From Ornithinimicrobium avium (GTDB taxonomy: Bacteria; Actinomycetota; Actinomycetes; Actinomycetales; Dermatophilaceae): a stretch of DNA of 64,000 nucleotides. The notes below the pieces were generated by a model. It searched no databases and had not been told where the DNA came from. It saw nothing but the letters and a program-made list of their open reading frames with translations. The stretch covers positions 3,534,001-3,598,000 of the forward strand of contig NZ_CP031229.1 of NCBI RefSeq assembly GCF_003351765.1, in the 5' to 3' direction. Made by a program: the position numbers and the translations under genes. This document shows, one piece after another, positions 43,848 through 52,719 of this stretch (position 1 is the stretch's first letter; the number at the start of each line of letters is the position of its first letter).

Positions 43848-43864
43848 AATTGCACGGCATGCAT
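43833..43864. promoter_or_regulatory. TetR operator palindrome
   Basis: ATGCACGCCGTGCAA (43833-43847) and TTGCACGGCATGCAT (43850-43864) are inverted arms matching at 14 of 15 positions around a 2-base spacer. Each arm also contains a smaller TGCAC/GTGCA palindrome. It covers the -35 of tetR, as expected for autorepression, and lies between tetR and the BCCT gene end. Confidence 0.7.
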
Positions 43865-43884
43865 TGGAAGTGCCGTGCCGAGCC

Positions 43885-45828
43885 CTACGGAGCCTCGTCC
43901 CGCCCCCGGAAGGCGCTGAAGCGGCGGCGTTGCGCCTGGCGCTCACCACGGGAGAGCAGGTTGCGGGTGCGGGACAACCGGTAGTCGATCCGGTCGTCGA
44001 CCAGGTCGCCGACCGTCGACGACCTCGCCACCTCCTCGGTGACGCGTGCCAGCCGCGCTCGGAACTCCTCCTGCTCGGCCACCCTCACGTCGTTCCGCAA
44101 CGCCCTGATGGTCGCCCACACCATGAGGATGAGGACGACGGAGAACGGCAGTGCGGTCGCCAGCGCCCCGGCCTGGAGCGCCGTGAGCCCACCGGCGAGG
44201 AGGAGCACCGCGGCCACCAGCCCCTCGAGCGCGGCGAAGAGCACCCGTGACCACGTCGGTGGGTCCGGGTGCCCGCCCGAGGCGAGCATGTCCACCACGA
44301 GGGAGCCGGAGTCGGAGGAGGTGATGAAGAAGATCGCCACCAGCAGGATCGCGACGAAGGAGAAGATCCCGCCGAGCGGCAGGTTCTCCAGCATGGCGAA
44401 GATCAGGCCCTCGACGACGAGGTTCCCGTCCGCGTCCAGGTTGCTGCCCACGAGGTCCATGTCCTGGTACATCTGCTGGAACAGGCCCGTGCCGCCGAGC
44501 ACGGAGAACCACAGGAAACCGACGATCGTCGGGACGAGCAGCACCCCGGCGATGAACTGGCGGATGGTACGGCCACGGGAGATCCGGGCGATGAACACCC
44601 CGACGAACGGCGACCACGAGATCCACCAGCCCCAGTAGAAGATCGTCCATCCGGCGAACCAGCTCGACGCCTCCTCGCTGCGCTGGTAGGCACCGACGTC
44701 GAAGGACATCTGGAAGAAGTCCCCCAGGTAGATCCCCAGGGCCTGGATGAGGTTCTCGAAGAGGAAGACCGTCGGACCCAGGATCGCCACGCTGATCAGC
44801 AGGATCCCGGCGAGGGTCAGGTTGCCGTTGGAGAGCCACTTGATACCGGCCCCGACACCGCTGACCACGGACACCGTGGCGAGGAGGGTGATCACGACGA
44901 TGAGGATGACGAGCAGGACGTTGTCCGTCTCGTCCACGATCCCGATGGCTGCCATCCCGGTGGAGATCTGCTGGACGCCCAGCCCCAGCGAGGTGGCGAT
45001 CCCGAAGAGCGTCCCGACCACGGCGAGCACGTCGATCACGTCCCCGACCCAGCCCTTGACCCGGTCGCCGAAGAGCGGCTCGAGCGCCCACCGGATCGAG
45101 ACGGGCCGGCCGCGGCGGTGGATCGCGTAGGACAGGGCCAGCCCGACGACGGCGTAGATGGCCCACGGGTGCAGCCCCCAGTGCAGGAAGGTCTGGGCCA
45201 TCGCGTTGCCGGCCATCTCCGACTGGTCGCCGATCCACCCGGGCTTGGGGTCGGTGAAGGCGTAGGTGAGGGGTTCGCCGACGGAGTAGAACACCAGGCC
45301 GATGCCCATGCCGGCGGCGAACAGCATCGCGAACCAGGACAGGACCCCGAACTCGGGCTCGTCGCCTGGACGGCCCAGCGGGATCCTGCCGTAGCGGGAG
45401 ACCGCGATGCCGATCGCCACGAACACGAGCCCGCTGACGACGAGCATGTAGTACCAGCCGAGATCGTTGACGATCCAGCTGTTCATCCCACCGAAGGTGC
45501 GGCTCGTGAGCTCGGGGGCGACCACGGCGAAGACGACGACGCCGAGGACGACGACGAGCGAGGGCCAGAACACCCGCGGGGCGATCATCCCCCTGTTCAG
45601 GTGCACCCCGTGGCTGGCCAGCTTGCGCAGGATCACCTCGTCGGGATCCTCGTCGTGGATGTGGACGGACGGGGGGAGGTGCACCGTCCTGCCGGCCTGC
45701 TCGGCCAGGAGCCCGGCCAGCACCTCCTCGGTGGGGATGTCCGGCGCCGTGCCCGACGGCACCTCGGCCGCGGGGGTTTGTTCGGTCCCGTCGGGGTGGT
45801 CGGCCCCGGCGTCGTCGTCCGGTGTCAT
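43885..45828 (-). CDS. BCCT-family transporter (betaine/choline/carnitine)
   Basis: A 647-residue carrier with 12 predicted helices. The glycine stretch GMGIGLVFYSVGEPLTY (173-189) and the aromatic box HWGLHPWAIY (Trp217, Trp222, Tyr225) plus YWGWWISWSPFVGVFIARIS (398-417) match the BetP betaine site. A charged N-terminal extension (about 85 residues, Asp/Glu-rich) and a basic C-terminal tail resemble the osmosensing tails of BetP. It likely imports glycine betaine or a relative by Na+ symport. It could serve osmoprotection or feed the methyltransferase module at the left of the window. Confidence 0.92.
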   Translation of the reverse strand: MTPDDDAGADHPDGTEQTPAAEVPSGTAPDIPTEEVLAGLLAEQAGRTVHLPPSVHIHDEDPDEVILRKLASHGVHLNRGMIAPRVFWPSLVVVLGVVVFAVVAPELTSRTFGGMNSWIVNDLGWYYMLVVSGLVFVAIGIAVSRYGRIPLGRPGDEPEFGVLSWFAMLFAAGMGIGLVFYSVGEPLTYAFTDPKPGWIGDQSEMAGNAMAQTFLHWGLHPWAIYAVVGLALSYAIHRRGRPVSIRWALEPLFGDRVKGWVGDVIDVLAVVGTLFGIATSLGLGVQQISTGMAAIGIVDETDNVLLVILIVVITLLATVSVVSGVGAGIKWLSNGNLTLAGILLISVAILGPTVFLFENLIQALGIYLGDFFQMSFDVGAYQRSEEASSWFAGWTIFYWGWWISWSPFVGVFIARISRGRTIRQFIAGVLLVPTIVGFLWFSVLGGTGLFQQMYQDMDLVGSNLDADGNLVVEGLIFAMLENLPLGGIFSFVAILLVAIFFITSSDSGSLVVDMLASGGHPDPPTWSRVLFAALEGLVAAVLLLAGGLTALQAGALATALPFSVVLILMVWATIRALRNDVRVAEQEEFRARLARVTEEVARSSTVGDLVDDRIDYRLSRTRNLLSRGERQAQRRRFSAFRGRDEAP

Positions 45829-45887
45829 GGCTGCTCCGTTCGTCGTCCGTCCGCAGGCATTCCGACGGGCAGTCTAGCGAGGTGGGC

Positions 45888-46817
45888 CTATGCGCTGGGG
45901 TCGAGCAGGTCCCGCCGGGTCCTGCGCGCGCTCCGGACGTGGTTCACCATGTCTGTGGTGAGCACCACGAGCGCCACCCAGACCAGCCCGAACCCGACCC
46001 AGCGGGTGGTGGGGACCGTCTCCCCGAGCAGCAGCACGGCGGTGAGCAACTGGAGCACGGGCGTGAGGAACTGCAGCAGGCCGATCGTCGACAGCGGCAC
46101 CCTGGAGGCGGCCGCGGCGAAGAGCAGGAGAGGCACCGCGGTGGCCACGCCGGTGGAGAGCAGCAGCAGGGTGTGGCCCGGGCCGTCGCGCAGGAACGTC
46201 GTCTCGCCGCGCTGCCCCAGCCACAGCAGGATGACGACCGCGACGGGCAGGATCGTCAGGGACTCGCCGGCGAGCGAGCGCAGCGCGGACATCGAGACAC
46301 CGAGGCGGTTCTTCAGCAGGCTGTAGCTGGCGAAGCTGAAGGCCAGCACCAGCGAGATCACCGGTGGGCGGCCGTAGTCGACGGTGAGGTAGACCGCCGC
46401 GGCGGCGCCGATGCCCACGGCGACCCACTGGGTGCGCCGGAGCCGTTCGTGCAGGATGACCACGCCGAGCGCGACCGTGACGAGCGGGTTGAGGAAGTAG
46501 CCCAGGGCGGCCTCGGTCACGTGCCCGCTGAGCACGGCATACGTGTAGATGCCCCAGTTGAGGGCGATGAGCACGCCGGCCACCGCGACGCCGGCCAGCC
46601 GGCGCGGGTGCCTGGCCAGGTCCAGCAGCCACTTCACGTCGCGGCGCAGGAGCAGGATCAGCCCGCAGAGGACGAGCGTCCAGATGATGCGGTGGGCGAC
46701 GATCTCCCACGGTCCGGCCGGGCGCAGCACGGCGAAGTAGAGGGGGAAGGCTCCCCAGAGCAGGTAGGCGAGGAAGCCGTAGACGGTGCCCTGCCGCGCC
46801 CGTTCCTCGGGCGTCAC
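45888..46817 (-). CDS. rarD: RarD-type EamA transporter
   Basis: A 309-residue ten-helix drug/metabolite transporter of the RarD subgroup: GTVYGFLAYLLWGAFPLYFA at the N-terminus, ALNWGIYTYAV, and EAALGYFLNPLVTVALGVVI are RarD signatures. Substrate unknown. Its ATG overlaps the korB stop by four bases, an unexpected partner for an oxidoreductase. Confidence 0.9.
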   Translation of the reverse strand: MTPEERARQGTVYGFLAYLLWGAFPLYFAVLRPAGPWEIVAHRIIWTLVLCGLILLLRRDVKWLLDLARHPRRLAGVAVAGVLIALNWGIYTYAVLSGHVTEAALGYFLNPLVTVALGVVILHERLRRTQWVAVGIGAAAAVYLTVDYGRPPVISLVLAFSFASYSLLKNRLGVSMSALRSLAGESLTILPVAVVILLWLGQRGETTFLRDGPGHTLLLLSTGVATAVPLLLFAAAASRVPLSTIGLLQFLTPVLQLLTAVLLLGETVPTTRWVGFGLVWVALVVLTTDMVNHVRSARRTRRDLLDPSA

Positions 46818-48031
46818 TCCACCAGGGCCCGTTCACCCTCGTGCTGGAGCGCGTCGCCGGCCGCGGCGGTGGGCCCGTCGGTGGTCTCGCCCCCGAGCGA
46901 CTGCTCGACCGCCCCGGGGCGGGTGCCGTCCACGGTCCAGCTGTCGCGCCCGCGCAGCAGGTCGGCGAGGACCTCGTCCGGGTCCCGGTCCTGGGTGCCC
47001 CCCGCGGCCACGGCCGCGCGGACCTGGTCGCGCACGAGGTCGTCGTAGACGGGGCGCTGCACCTGCCGGAAGATGCCCATCGGCACGTGCTGCATCGTCG
47101 GGTCGTCCAGGCGGGACAGCGCGAAGGCGGTCGAGGGGTCGGTCTGCGCCGGGTCGTGGACGACCACGCGGGTCGGGTCAGCCTCGGCCTCGGGCACGAC
47201 GACCATGCGGCCCTGGTGGTCGCGGACCACGACGTGGTCCTCGCCGACGCGGACCGGCTCGTCGGCGCGCAGGTGCGCGATGCGCGCCCTGGCCTCGTCC
47301 TTGTCCTTGAGCAGCTGGAAGGCGCCGTCGTTGAAGATCGGGCAGTTCTGGTAGATCTCGACCAGCGCGGTGCCGCGGTGCGCGGCGGCGGCGCGCAGCA
47401 CCCCGGTCAGGTGGGCGCGGTCGGAGTCGATCGTGCGGGCCACGAACGAGGCCTCGGCGCCGATCGCCAGGGAGACGGGGTTGAACGGTCCGTCCACCGA
47501 CCCGGCCGGCGTGGACTTGGTCACGGCGCCGATCTCGGAGGTGGGGGAGTACTGGCCCTTGGTCAGCCCGTAGATCTTGTTGTTGAACAGCAGGATCGTC
47601 AGGTTGACGTTGCGCCTCATCGCGTGGATCAGGTGGTTGCCGCCGATCGACAGCGCGTCGCCGTCGCCGGTGATGACCCAGACCGAGAGGTCCTCGCGGG
47701 CGGTGGCCAGGCCGGTGGCGATCGCCGGGGCGCGCCCGTGGATGGAGTGCATCCCGTAGGTGTCCAGGTAGTAGGGGAACCGGCTGGAGCAGCCGATGCC
47801 GGAGACGAAGACGATGTTCTCCCGTCGCAGCCCGAGCTCGGGCAGCAGCCCCTGGACCGCGGCGAGGATCGCGTAGTCGCCGCAGCCCGGGCACCAGCGG
47901 ACCTCCTGGTCGGAGGTGAAGTCCTTCTTCGTCAGGGTGCTGCCCTCGGGCAGGCTGGGGACGCCGGCGGTGCCGGTGCGGGGCGCGGGTGCGGAGCCCG
48001 CGGGTGACGGCATACCGAGGGGGGTGCTCAT
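46814..48031 (-). CDS. korB: 2-oxoacid:ferredoxin oxidoreductase beta subunit
   Basis: 405 residues. RWCPGCGDYAIL holds Cys47 and Cys50, with Cys81 in GIGCSSRFPYY, ligands of a 4Fe-4S cluster; VITGDGDALSIGGNHLIHAM is the ThDP/Mg motif. With KorA it decarboxylates 2-oxoglutarate and reduces ferredoxin, replacing or supplementing the NAD-linked TCA step as in mycobacteria. About 30 residues longer at each end than minimal KorB. GGAGG precedes ATG 48031; its start overlaps the korA stop. Confidence 0.94.
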   Translation of the reverse strand: MSTPLGMPSPAGSAPAPRTGTAGVPSLPEGSTLTKKDFTSDQEVRWCPGCGDYAILAAVQGLLPELGLRRENIVFVSGIGCSSRFPYYLDTYGMHSIHGRAPAIATGLATAREDLSVWVITGDGDALSIGGNHLIHAMRRNVNLTILLFNNKIYGLTKGQYSPTSEIGAVTKSTPAGSVDGPFNPVSLAIGAEASFVARTIDSDRAHLTGVLRAAAAHRGTALVEIYQNCPIFNDGAFQLLKDKDEARARIAHLRADEPVRVGEDHVVVRDHQGRMVVVPEAEADPTRVVVHDPAQTDPSTAFALSRLDDPTMQHVPMGIFRQVQRPVYDDLVRDQVRAAVAAGGTQDRDPDEVLADLLRGRDSWTVDGTRPGAVEQSLGGETTDGPTAAAGDALQHEGERALVE

Positions 48032-49926
48032 GCAGTGGCCTCCGTGGTCTGCTCGACCTCGAGCAGGTGGGCGTGGATCACCTGCGCGAGCTCGGCGGCG
48101 GGGAACGGCAGGCCGCGGACCGCGGTGTGGCTGCGCACGTCGGCCAGGTAGCGGCCGCGCAGCAGGAGCGCGAGCTGGCCGAGGTTCATCTCGGGCAGCA
48201 CCACGCGCTCGTAGCGGTGCAGGACCTCGCCGAGGTCGGCGGGGAAGGGGTTGAGGTGGCGCAGGTGGGCCTGGGCGACGTCGGCGCCGGTGCTGCGGAC
48301 CAGGCGCACGGCCGCAGAGATCGGGCCGTAGGTCGAGCCCCAGCCCAGGACGAGGACCTTGGCGCGCCCGGTCGGGTCGTCCACCCGCAGGGCAGGTATG
48401 GAGTCCGCGATCCGGTCGATCTTCGCCTGGCGCAGGCGCACCATCGTGTCGTGGTTGGCCGGGTCGTAGGAGATGTTGCCGGTGACGTCAGCCTTCTCGA
48501 TGCCGCCGATGCGGTGCTCCAGCCCGGGCGTGCCGGGGACGGCCCACGGGCGGGCGAGGGTCTGCTCGTCGCGCAGGAACGGGTGGAAGACCGGCTCGCC
48601 CTGCTCGTCGGTGGCGTTGGGCCGGTCCGCGTGCTCGACGGTGAGGTCGGGCAGGTCGGCCACGGCCGGGACCGCCCACGGCTCGGAGCCGTTGCCCAGG
48701 TAGCCGTCGGAGAGCAGGATCACCGGCGTGCGGTAGGTGGTGGCGATGCGCACCGCCTCCAGGACCGTGGAGAAGCAGTCGCCGGGGGTGGAGGAGGCGA
48801 GGACGGCGACCGGCGACTCGCCGTTGCGGCCGTACATCGCCTGCAGCAGGTCCGCCTGCTCGGTCTTGGTCGGCAGCCCGGTCGAGGGGCCGCCCCGCTG
48901 GATGTCGATGACCAGGAGCGGCAGCTCGGTGGAGACCGCCAGGCCGATCGTCTCGCTCTTCAGCGCCAGTCCGGGTCCGGAGGTCGTGGTCACGCCCAGG
49001 GCGCCGCCGAAGGAGGCGCCCAGGGCCATCCCGACCGCGGCGATCTCGTCCTCGGCCTGCAGGGTCGTCACGCCGTGGTCCTTGAGCGCCGCCAGCTGGT
49101 GCAGCACGTCGGAGGCGGGCGTGATCGGGTAGGAGCCGAGGATGAGCGGGAGGCCCGAGCGGCGGGCGGCGGTCACCAGGCCCAGGGCCATCGCCTGGTT
49201 CCCGGTGACGGTGCGGTAGGTGCCAGGCGGCGTCGGTGCCGGTGCGACCTCGTAGCGGACCGCGAAGTCCTCGGTCGTCTCGCCGTAGGCGTGCCCGGCG
49301 CGCAGCGCGATCAGGTTGGCGCGCAGGATCTGCGGGGCGGAGGAGAACTTGGCGTTGAGGAAGGCCTCGGTGCCGGCGATGTCCCGCGAGTAGAGCCAGG
49401 ACAGCAGCCCCAGGGCGAGCATGTTCTTGGCGCGCTGCTTGTCCTTGCGGGTCAGGTCGAGGTCGGCCAGCGCCTCGACGGTCATGCTGGTCAGCGGCAG
49501 GGCGTGCACGTGGTAGCCGGCGTCGACCAGCGAGCCGTCGTCCAGCGGGCTGGCCTCGTAGCCGACCTTGGCGAGGTTGCGCCGGGAGAACTCGTCCTTG
49601 TCCGCGATGACCGTGGCGCCGCGGGGAAGGTCGCCCAGGTTGGCCCGCAGCGCGGCCGGGTTCATCGCGACGAGGACGTCGGGGGCGTCGCCGGGGGTGG
49701 CGATCGCGTGGTCGGCGAAGTGGAGCTGGAAGCTCGAGACGCCCGGGAGCGTGCCCTGCGGTGCCCGGATCTCGGCGGGGAAGTTCGGCAGCGTCGACAG
49801 GTCGTTGCCCAGCGCCGCGGTGTCGGACGTGAAGCGGTCGCCGGTGAGCTGCATGCCGTCGCCGGAGTCGCCCGCGAAGCGGATGACGACGCGGTCGAGC
49901 TGGGTCAGGGGAGTGGTGCTGGACAT
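48028..49926 (-). CDS. korA: 2-oxoacid:ferredoxin oxidoreductase alpha subunit (fused gamma-alpha)
   Basis: 632 residues. The gamma domain comes first (RVVIRFAGDSGDGMQLTGDR; NFPAEIRAPQGTLPGVSSFQ), then the alpha domain (GNQAMALGLVTAARRSGLPL; SYPITPASDVLHQLA; TTTSGPGLALKSETIGLA). This fusion and length match mycobacterial KorA. The start at 49926 has GGTGAG just upstream; the frame runs further upstream but that part is not conserved. A candidate iron-box lies 28 bases before the start. Confidence 0.94.
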   Translation of the reverse strand: MSSTTPLTQLDRVVIRFAGDSGDGMQLTGDRFTSDTAALGNDLSTLPNFPAEIRAPQGTLPGVSSFQLHFADHAIATPGDAPDVLVAMNPAALRANLGDLPRGATVIADKDEFSRRNLAKVGYEASPLDDGSLVDAGYHVHALPLTSMTVEALADLDLTRKDKQRAKNMLALGLLSWLYSRDIAGTEAFLNAKFSSAPQILRANLIALRAGHAYGETTEDFAVRYEVAPAPTPPGTYRTVTGNQAMALGLVTAARRSGLPLILGSYPITPASDVLHQLAALKDHGVTTLQAEDEIAAVGMALGASFGGALGVTTTSGPGLALKSETIGLAVSTELPLLVIDIQRGGPSTGLPTKTEQADLLQAMYGRNGESPVAVLASSTPGDCFSTVLEAVRIATTYRTPVILLSDGYLGNGSEPWAVPAVADLPDLTVEHADRPNATDEQGEPVFHPFLRDEQTLARPWAVPGTPGLEHRIGGIEKADVTGNISYDPANHDTMVRLRQAKIDRIADSIPALRVDDPTGRAKVLVLGWGSTYGPISAAVRLVRSTGADVAQAHLRHLNPFPADLGEVLHRYERVVLPEMNLGQLALLLRGRYLADVRSHTAVRGLPFPAAELAQVIHAHLLEVEQTTEATA

Positions 49927-49953
49927 ATCACTCACCAGCGTACGCCCCCGAAC

Positions 49954-49972
49954 TTTGGTTTCCCTAACCAGG
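49954..49972. promoter_or_regulatory. Candidate DtxR/IdeR iron box upstream of korA
   Basis: Read on the minus strand, CCTGGTTAGGGAAACCAAA matches the consensus TTAGGTTAGGCTAACCTAA at 13 of 19 positions by eye, keeping GGTTAGG and AACC. It lies 28 bases before korA, whose product needs Fe-S clusters. A control role is inference. Confidence 0.4.
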
Positions 49973-50009
49973 GTGGGAGATATTTCCGGTGAGGCTGCCC
50001 TCACTCGGG

Positions 50010-50333
50010 CTAGGCGGTGTGCCGCAGGCACCGGGTGGCCCACGGCCGCGCCTCCAGACGTCCCTCCGGGATGCTCTCCCCGCAGACCTCGCACACGCCG
50101 TAGCCGCCCGCGTCGAGCCGGTCGAGGGCGTGCCGCACCTGGCCCAGGGTGCCGCGCAGGTTCTCGTGCGCGCTGACCGCGGTGAGCCGGTCCACGGCCA
50201 TCGCGGTGCCGTCGCCGACCCGCTTGCCGAAGGAGATGCTGCCCTGGTCCTGGGCCGGCTCGCTGAGCTGCTCCATCTGCGCGACCAGCTCGGCCTCCTT
50301 GGCCAGCAGGGTCGCTCTCACCTGCTCGTCCAT
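50010..50333 (-). CDS. TraR/DksA-family zinc-finger protein
   Basis: A 107-residue protein with an N-terminal helical hairpin (MDEQVRATLLAKEAELVAQM) and a C-terminal zinc finger YGVCEVCGESIPEGRLEARP...RCLRH. The spacing (CxxC, 17 residues, CxxH) is that of DksA/TraR, but the fourth ligand is His instead of Cys. The family binds the RNA polymerase secondary channel or acts as a general zinc protein in actinobacteria. It follows the phosphatase gene by 52 bases. Confidence 0.85.
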   Translation of the reverse strand: MDEQVRATLLAKEAELVAQMEQLSEPAQDQGSISFGKRVGDGTAMAVDRLTAVSAHENLRGTLGQVRHALDRLDAGGYGVCEVCGESIPEGRLEARPWATRCLRHTA

Positions 50334-50385
50334 CGGGCCAGCATGCCAGGTGGCCGGGGAGGTGGCCAGGCGGGCGGCCAGGTCC

Positions 50386-50892
50386 TCACCGCCGGGCGTG
50401 CTGGGCGGCGACGACGTCCTTCACCGACCCGTCCTGGATCGCGCGGACCAGACCGCCGACGGCGTCCTCGACCTGGTCGTACATCCGCACGTAGGCCTCG
50501 CGGGGGAGCCCCCACGGGTCCGGGACGTCGAGCACACCCTGGGTCGTGTCGCCGGCGAACGCGCCGAGCCGGACGACCTTGGCGCGGTCCTGCGGCGTGC
50601 GCGCCAGCGCCAGGACGTCGTCCTCGTTGGAGCCGTCCATCACCAGGATCAGGTCTGCCTCGTCGAAGTCCTCGGCGGCGAACTGGGTGGCTACCGAGCC
50701 GAAGGAGTAGCCCCGCCCCTCGCCCTCCTCGACCGACAGCTGGTGCGGAGCCGACCCGATGTTGTAGTCGGACGTGCCCGCCGAGGACACCGTCACGCCG
50801 TCGAGGCCGGCCTCGTCCAGCTTGCGGGTGAGGACCGCCTCGGCGGCGGGGGAGCGGCAGATGTTGCCCAGGCAGACGGTCATGATGTGCAT
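50386..50892 (-). CDS. Low-molecular-weight protein-tyrosine phosphatase
   Basis: 168 residues from ATG 50892. The P-loop VCLGNICRSPAAEAVL carries nucleophile Cys7 and Arg13, and VLDVPDPWG carries the general acid Asp. Size is as in the LMW-PTP family. It removes phosphate from tyrosine residues; the physiological target is unknown. Divergent from the fructosamine-kinase-like gene. Confidence 0.93.
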   Translation of the reverse strand: MHIMTVCLGNICRSPAAEAVLTRKLDEAGLDGVTVSSAGTSDYNIGSAPHQLSVEEGEGRGYSFGSVATQFAAEDFDEADLILVMDGSNEDDVLALARTPQDRAKVVRLGAFAGDTTQGVLDVPDPWGLPREAYVRMYDQVEDAVGGLVRAIQDGSVKDVVAAQHARR

Positions 50893-50976
50893 GCTCACGA
50901 GTCTGTCAGCACGACGGCGGCCCGTCGAACCTGCCCGTCCGCCCCTCGCGCGCCGGACGCTGAGAGGATGGGCGGC

Positions 50977-51774
50977 ATGCCCGGGACAGGCACCACAGCC
51001 CGCACGACGGACGCCGACGGTCGGGACGTCTTCACCAAGACGTTGGCCGGGGCGCCGCCGCTGTTCTTCGAGCGCGAGGCGGTCGGCCTGCGGGCGCTCG
51101 CGGCGGCGGGGGCGCGGGTGCCCGAGGTGCTCGACGTCGCCGCGGACCACCTGACCCTCGCGTGGGTCGAGACCGGCCACGGCCGCACCGCGCAGACGGA
51201 GGAGAGGTTCGGCCAGGAGCTCGCCGAGCTGCACCGCTCGACAGCGCAGGAGAGCCGGGGCGCCCCCTACGGCTCCGTCGACGGCGAGGCCACCGGCTAC
51301 CTCGGCGCCTGTCCGGTCGACCTGACGCCCACGGCCACCTGGCAGGAGTCCTGGGTGGAGCGGCGGGTGGTGCCGCTGGCCCGCCGGGCCGTCGACGAGG
51401 GCCAGCTGGACCGGGCGACCGCGGCGCTCGCCGAGCAGATCACCCCGGATCGGCTGGGCCCCGCCGAGCCGCCGACCCTGGTCCACGGCGACCTGTGGGG
51501 AGGCAACCGGATGGTCGACACCCGTGGCCGCAACTGGATGGTCGACCCGTGCGCGCACCTCGGCCACCGCGAGGTCGACCTGGCGATGATGCAGCTCTTC
51601 GGCGGGTTCAGCGGCCGTGTCTTCGCCGCCTACGCGGAGGTCCACCCGTTGGCCGACGGCTGGCGGGAGCGGGTCGCGGTCTACCAGACGGTGCCGCTGC
51701 TGGTCCACGCGATCCTGTTCGGCGGGGGCTACGGGGTGCAGGCCGGCGAGGCGCTCCGCGAGGCGACGCGGTGA
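50977..51774 (+). CDS. Fructosamine kinase / ketosamine-3-kinase-like protein
   Basis: 265 residues in the protein-kinase-like phosphotransferase fold: DVFTKTLAGAPPLFFEREAV (ATP-binding lysine), GQELAELHRS, WQESWVERRVVPL, the catalytic LVHGDLWGGNRMV with Asp and Asn, and MVDPCAHLGHREVDLAMM in place of the kinase DFG. The family phosphorylates glycated amines, leading to deglycation. GAGAGG precedes the ATG. It overlaps the amidohydrolase gene by four bases. Confidence 0.88.
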   Translation: MPGTGTTARTTDADGRDVFTKTLAGAPPLFFEREAVGLRALAAAGARVPEVLDVAADHLTLAWVETGHGRTAQTEERFGQELAELHRSTAQESRGAPYGSVDGEATGYLGACPVDLTPTATWQESWVERRVVPLARRAVDEGQLDRATAALAEQITPDRLGPAEPPTLVHGDLWGGNRMVDTRGRNWMVDPCAHLGHREVDLAMMQLFGGFSGRVFAAYAEVHPLADGWRERVAVYQTVPLLVHAILFGGGYGVQAGEALREATR

Positions 51775-52682
51775 CCGCGGACCTCGGTGCGCCGCGTACG
51801 GACGGCGAGGTGACGGCATACCTGCAGCGGTTGGGGATCCCCGGCCTGGCGGACGTGCACGTCCACTTCCACCCCGACCGGCTGATGGAGAAGATCTGGG
51901 CCTACTTCGACCAGGGTGAGCGGCACTACGGGCTGGCCTGGCCGATCCACTACCGCACCGGCGTGCCGGAGCGGCTCGAGACGCTCGCACGGCTGGGGGT
52001 GCGGGACGTGCCGGCGCTGACCTACGCGCACCGGCCGGGGATGGCGGCGGGCCTCAACCAGTGGTGCCGGGAGTTCGCCGACGCCCACCCGCAGGTGCTG
52101 CGCTGCGCCACGCTCTATCCCGAGGAGGGCGTGACCGACTACGTGCGCGAGGCGGTCGAGGACGGGCTCGAGCTGGTCAAGGTGCACCTCACCGTGAGCG
52201 ACATGGCGCCCGACGACGACCGGCTGGGGCCGGCGTGGGAGCTGCTCGCGCAGGCCGGCGTGCCGGTGGTGATGCACGCCGGGCACGGGCCGAGGCAGGG
52301 ACGCTTCACCGGGCCGGAGGGCGTCGCGCGGCTGCTGGCCGACCACCCCGGGCTGACGCTGGTCGTCGCGCACCTGGGGATGCCGGACTACGACGCGTTC
52401 GCCGACCTGGCCGAGGCCTACGAACGGGTGCACCTGGACACGACGATGGTGGGGACGGACTACATGGAGCGGGTGGCCCCCGTGCCCCGGCACTTCCTCG
52501 GGCGGCTCGCCGAGCTGCGGCCCAAGGTCGTGCTCGGCTCGGACTTCCCGAACATCCCCTATCCGTACGCCCACCAGCTCCAGGCTCTCGACCGGTGGGG
52601 CCTGGGGCAGGAGTGGCTGCGCGACGTGCTGTGGCACAACGGGCGGCGGCTGCTCGGGCTGCCGCAGGACGCTCGCCTCTGA
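51771..52682 (+). CDS. Amidohydrolase family 2 (TIM-barrel metal hydrolase)
   Basis: 303 residues from GTG. Metal and active-site motifs in order: GLADVHVHFHPDRLMEKIW, VMHAGHGPRQG, LVVAHLGMPDYDAF, VVLGSDFPNIPYPYAHQLQA, as in PF04909 amidohydrolases/decarboxylases. Substrate unknown. It is translationally coupled to the fructosamine-kinase-like gene. Confidence 0.87.
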   Translation: MTADLGAPRTDGEVTAYLQRLGIPGLADVHVHFHPDRLMEKIWAYFDQGERHYGLAWPIHYRTGVPERLETLARLGVRDVPALTYAHRPGMAAGLNQWCREFADAHPQVLRCATLYPEEGVTDYVREAVEDGLELVKVHLTVSDMAPDDDRLGPAWELLAQAGVPVVMHAGHGPRQGRFTGPEGVARLLADHPGLTLVVAHLGMPDYDAFADLAEAYERVHLDTTMVGTDYMERVAPVPRHFLGRLAELRPKVVLGSDFPNIPYPYAHQLQALDRWGLGQEWLRDVLWHNGRRLLGLPQDARL

Positions 52683-52719
52683 CGGGTCGTCGTGGCGACG
52701 CAGGCGTGGCCGACCAAGG

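Noticed and set aside
49927..50094. Extended N-terminus for KorA
   Set aside because: The upstream codons are not conserved and cover the promoter region and candidate iron box.
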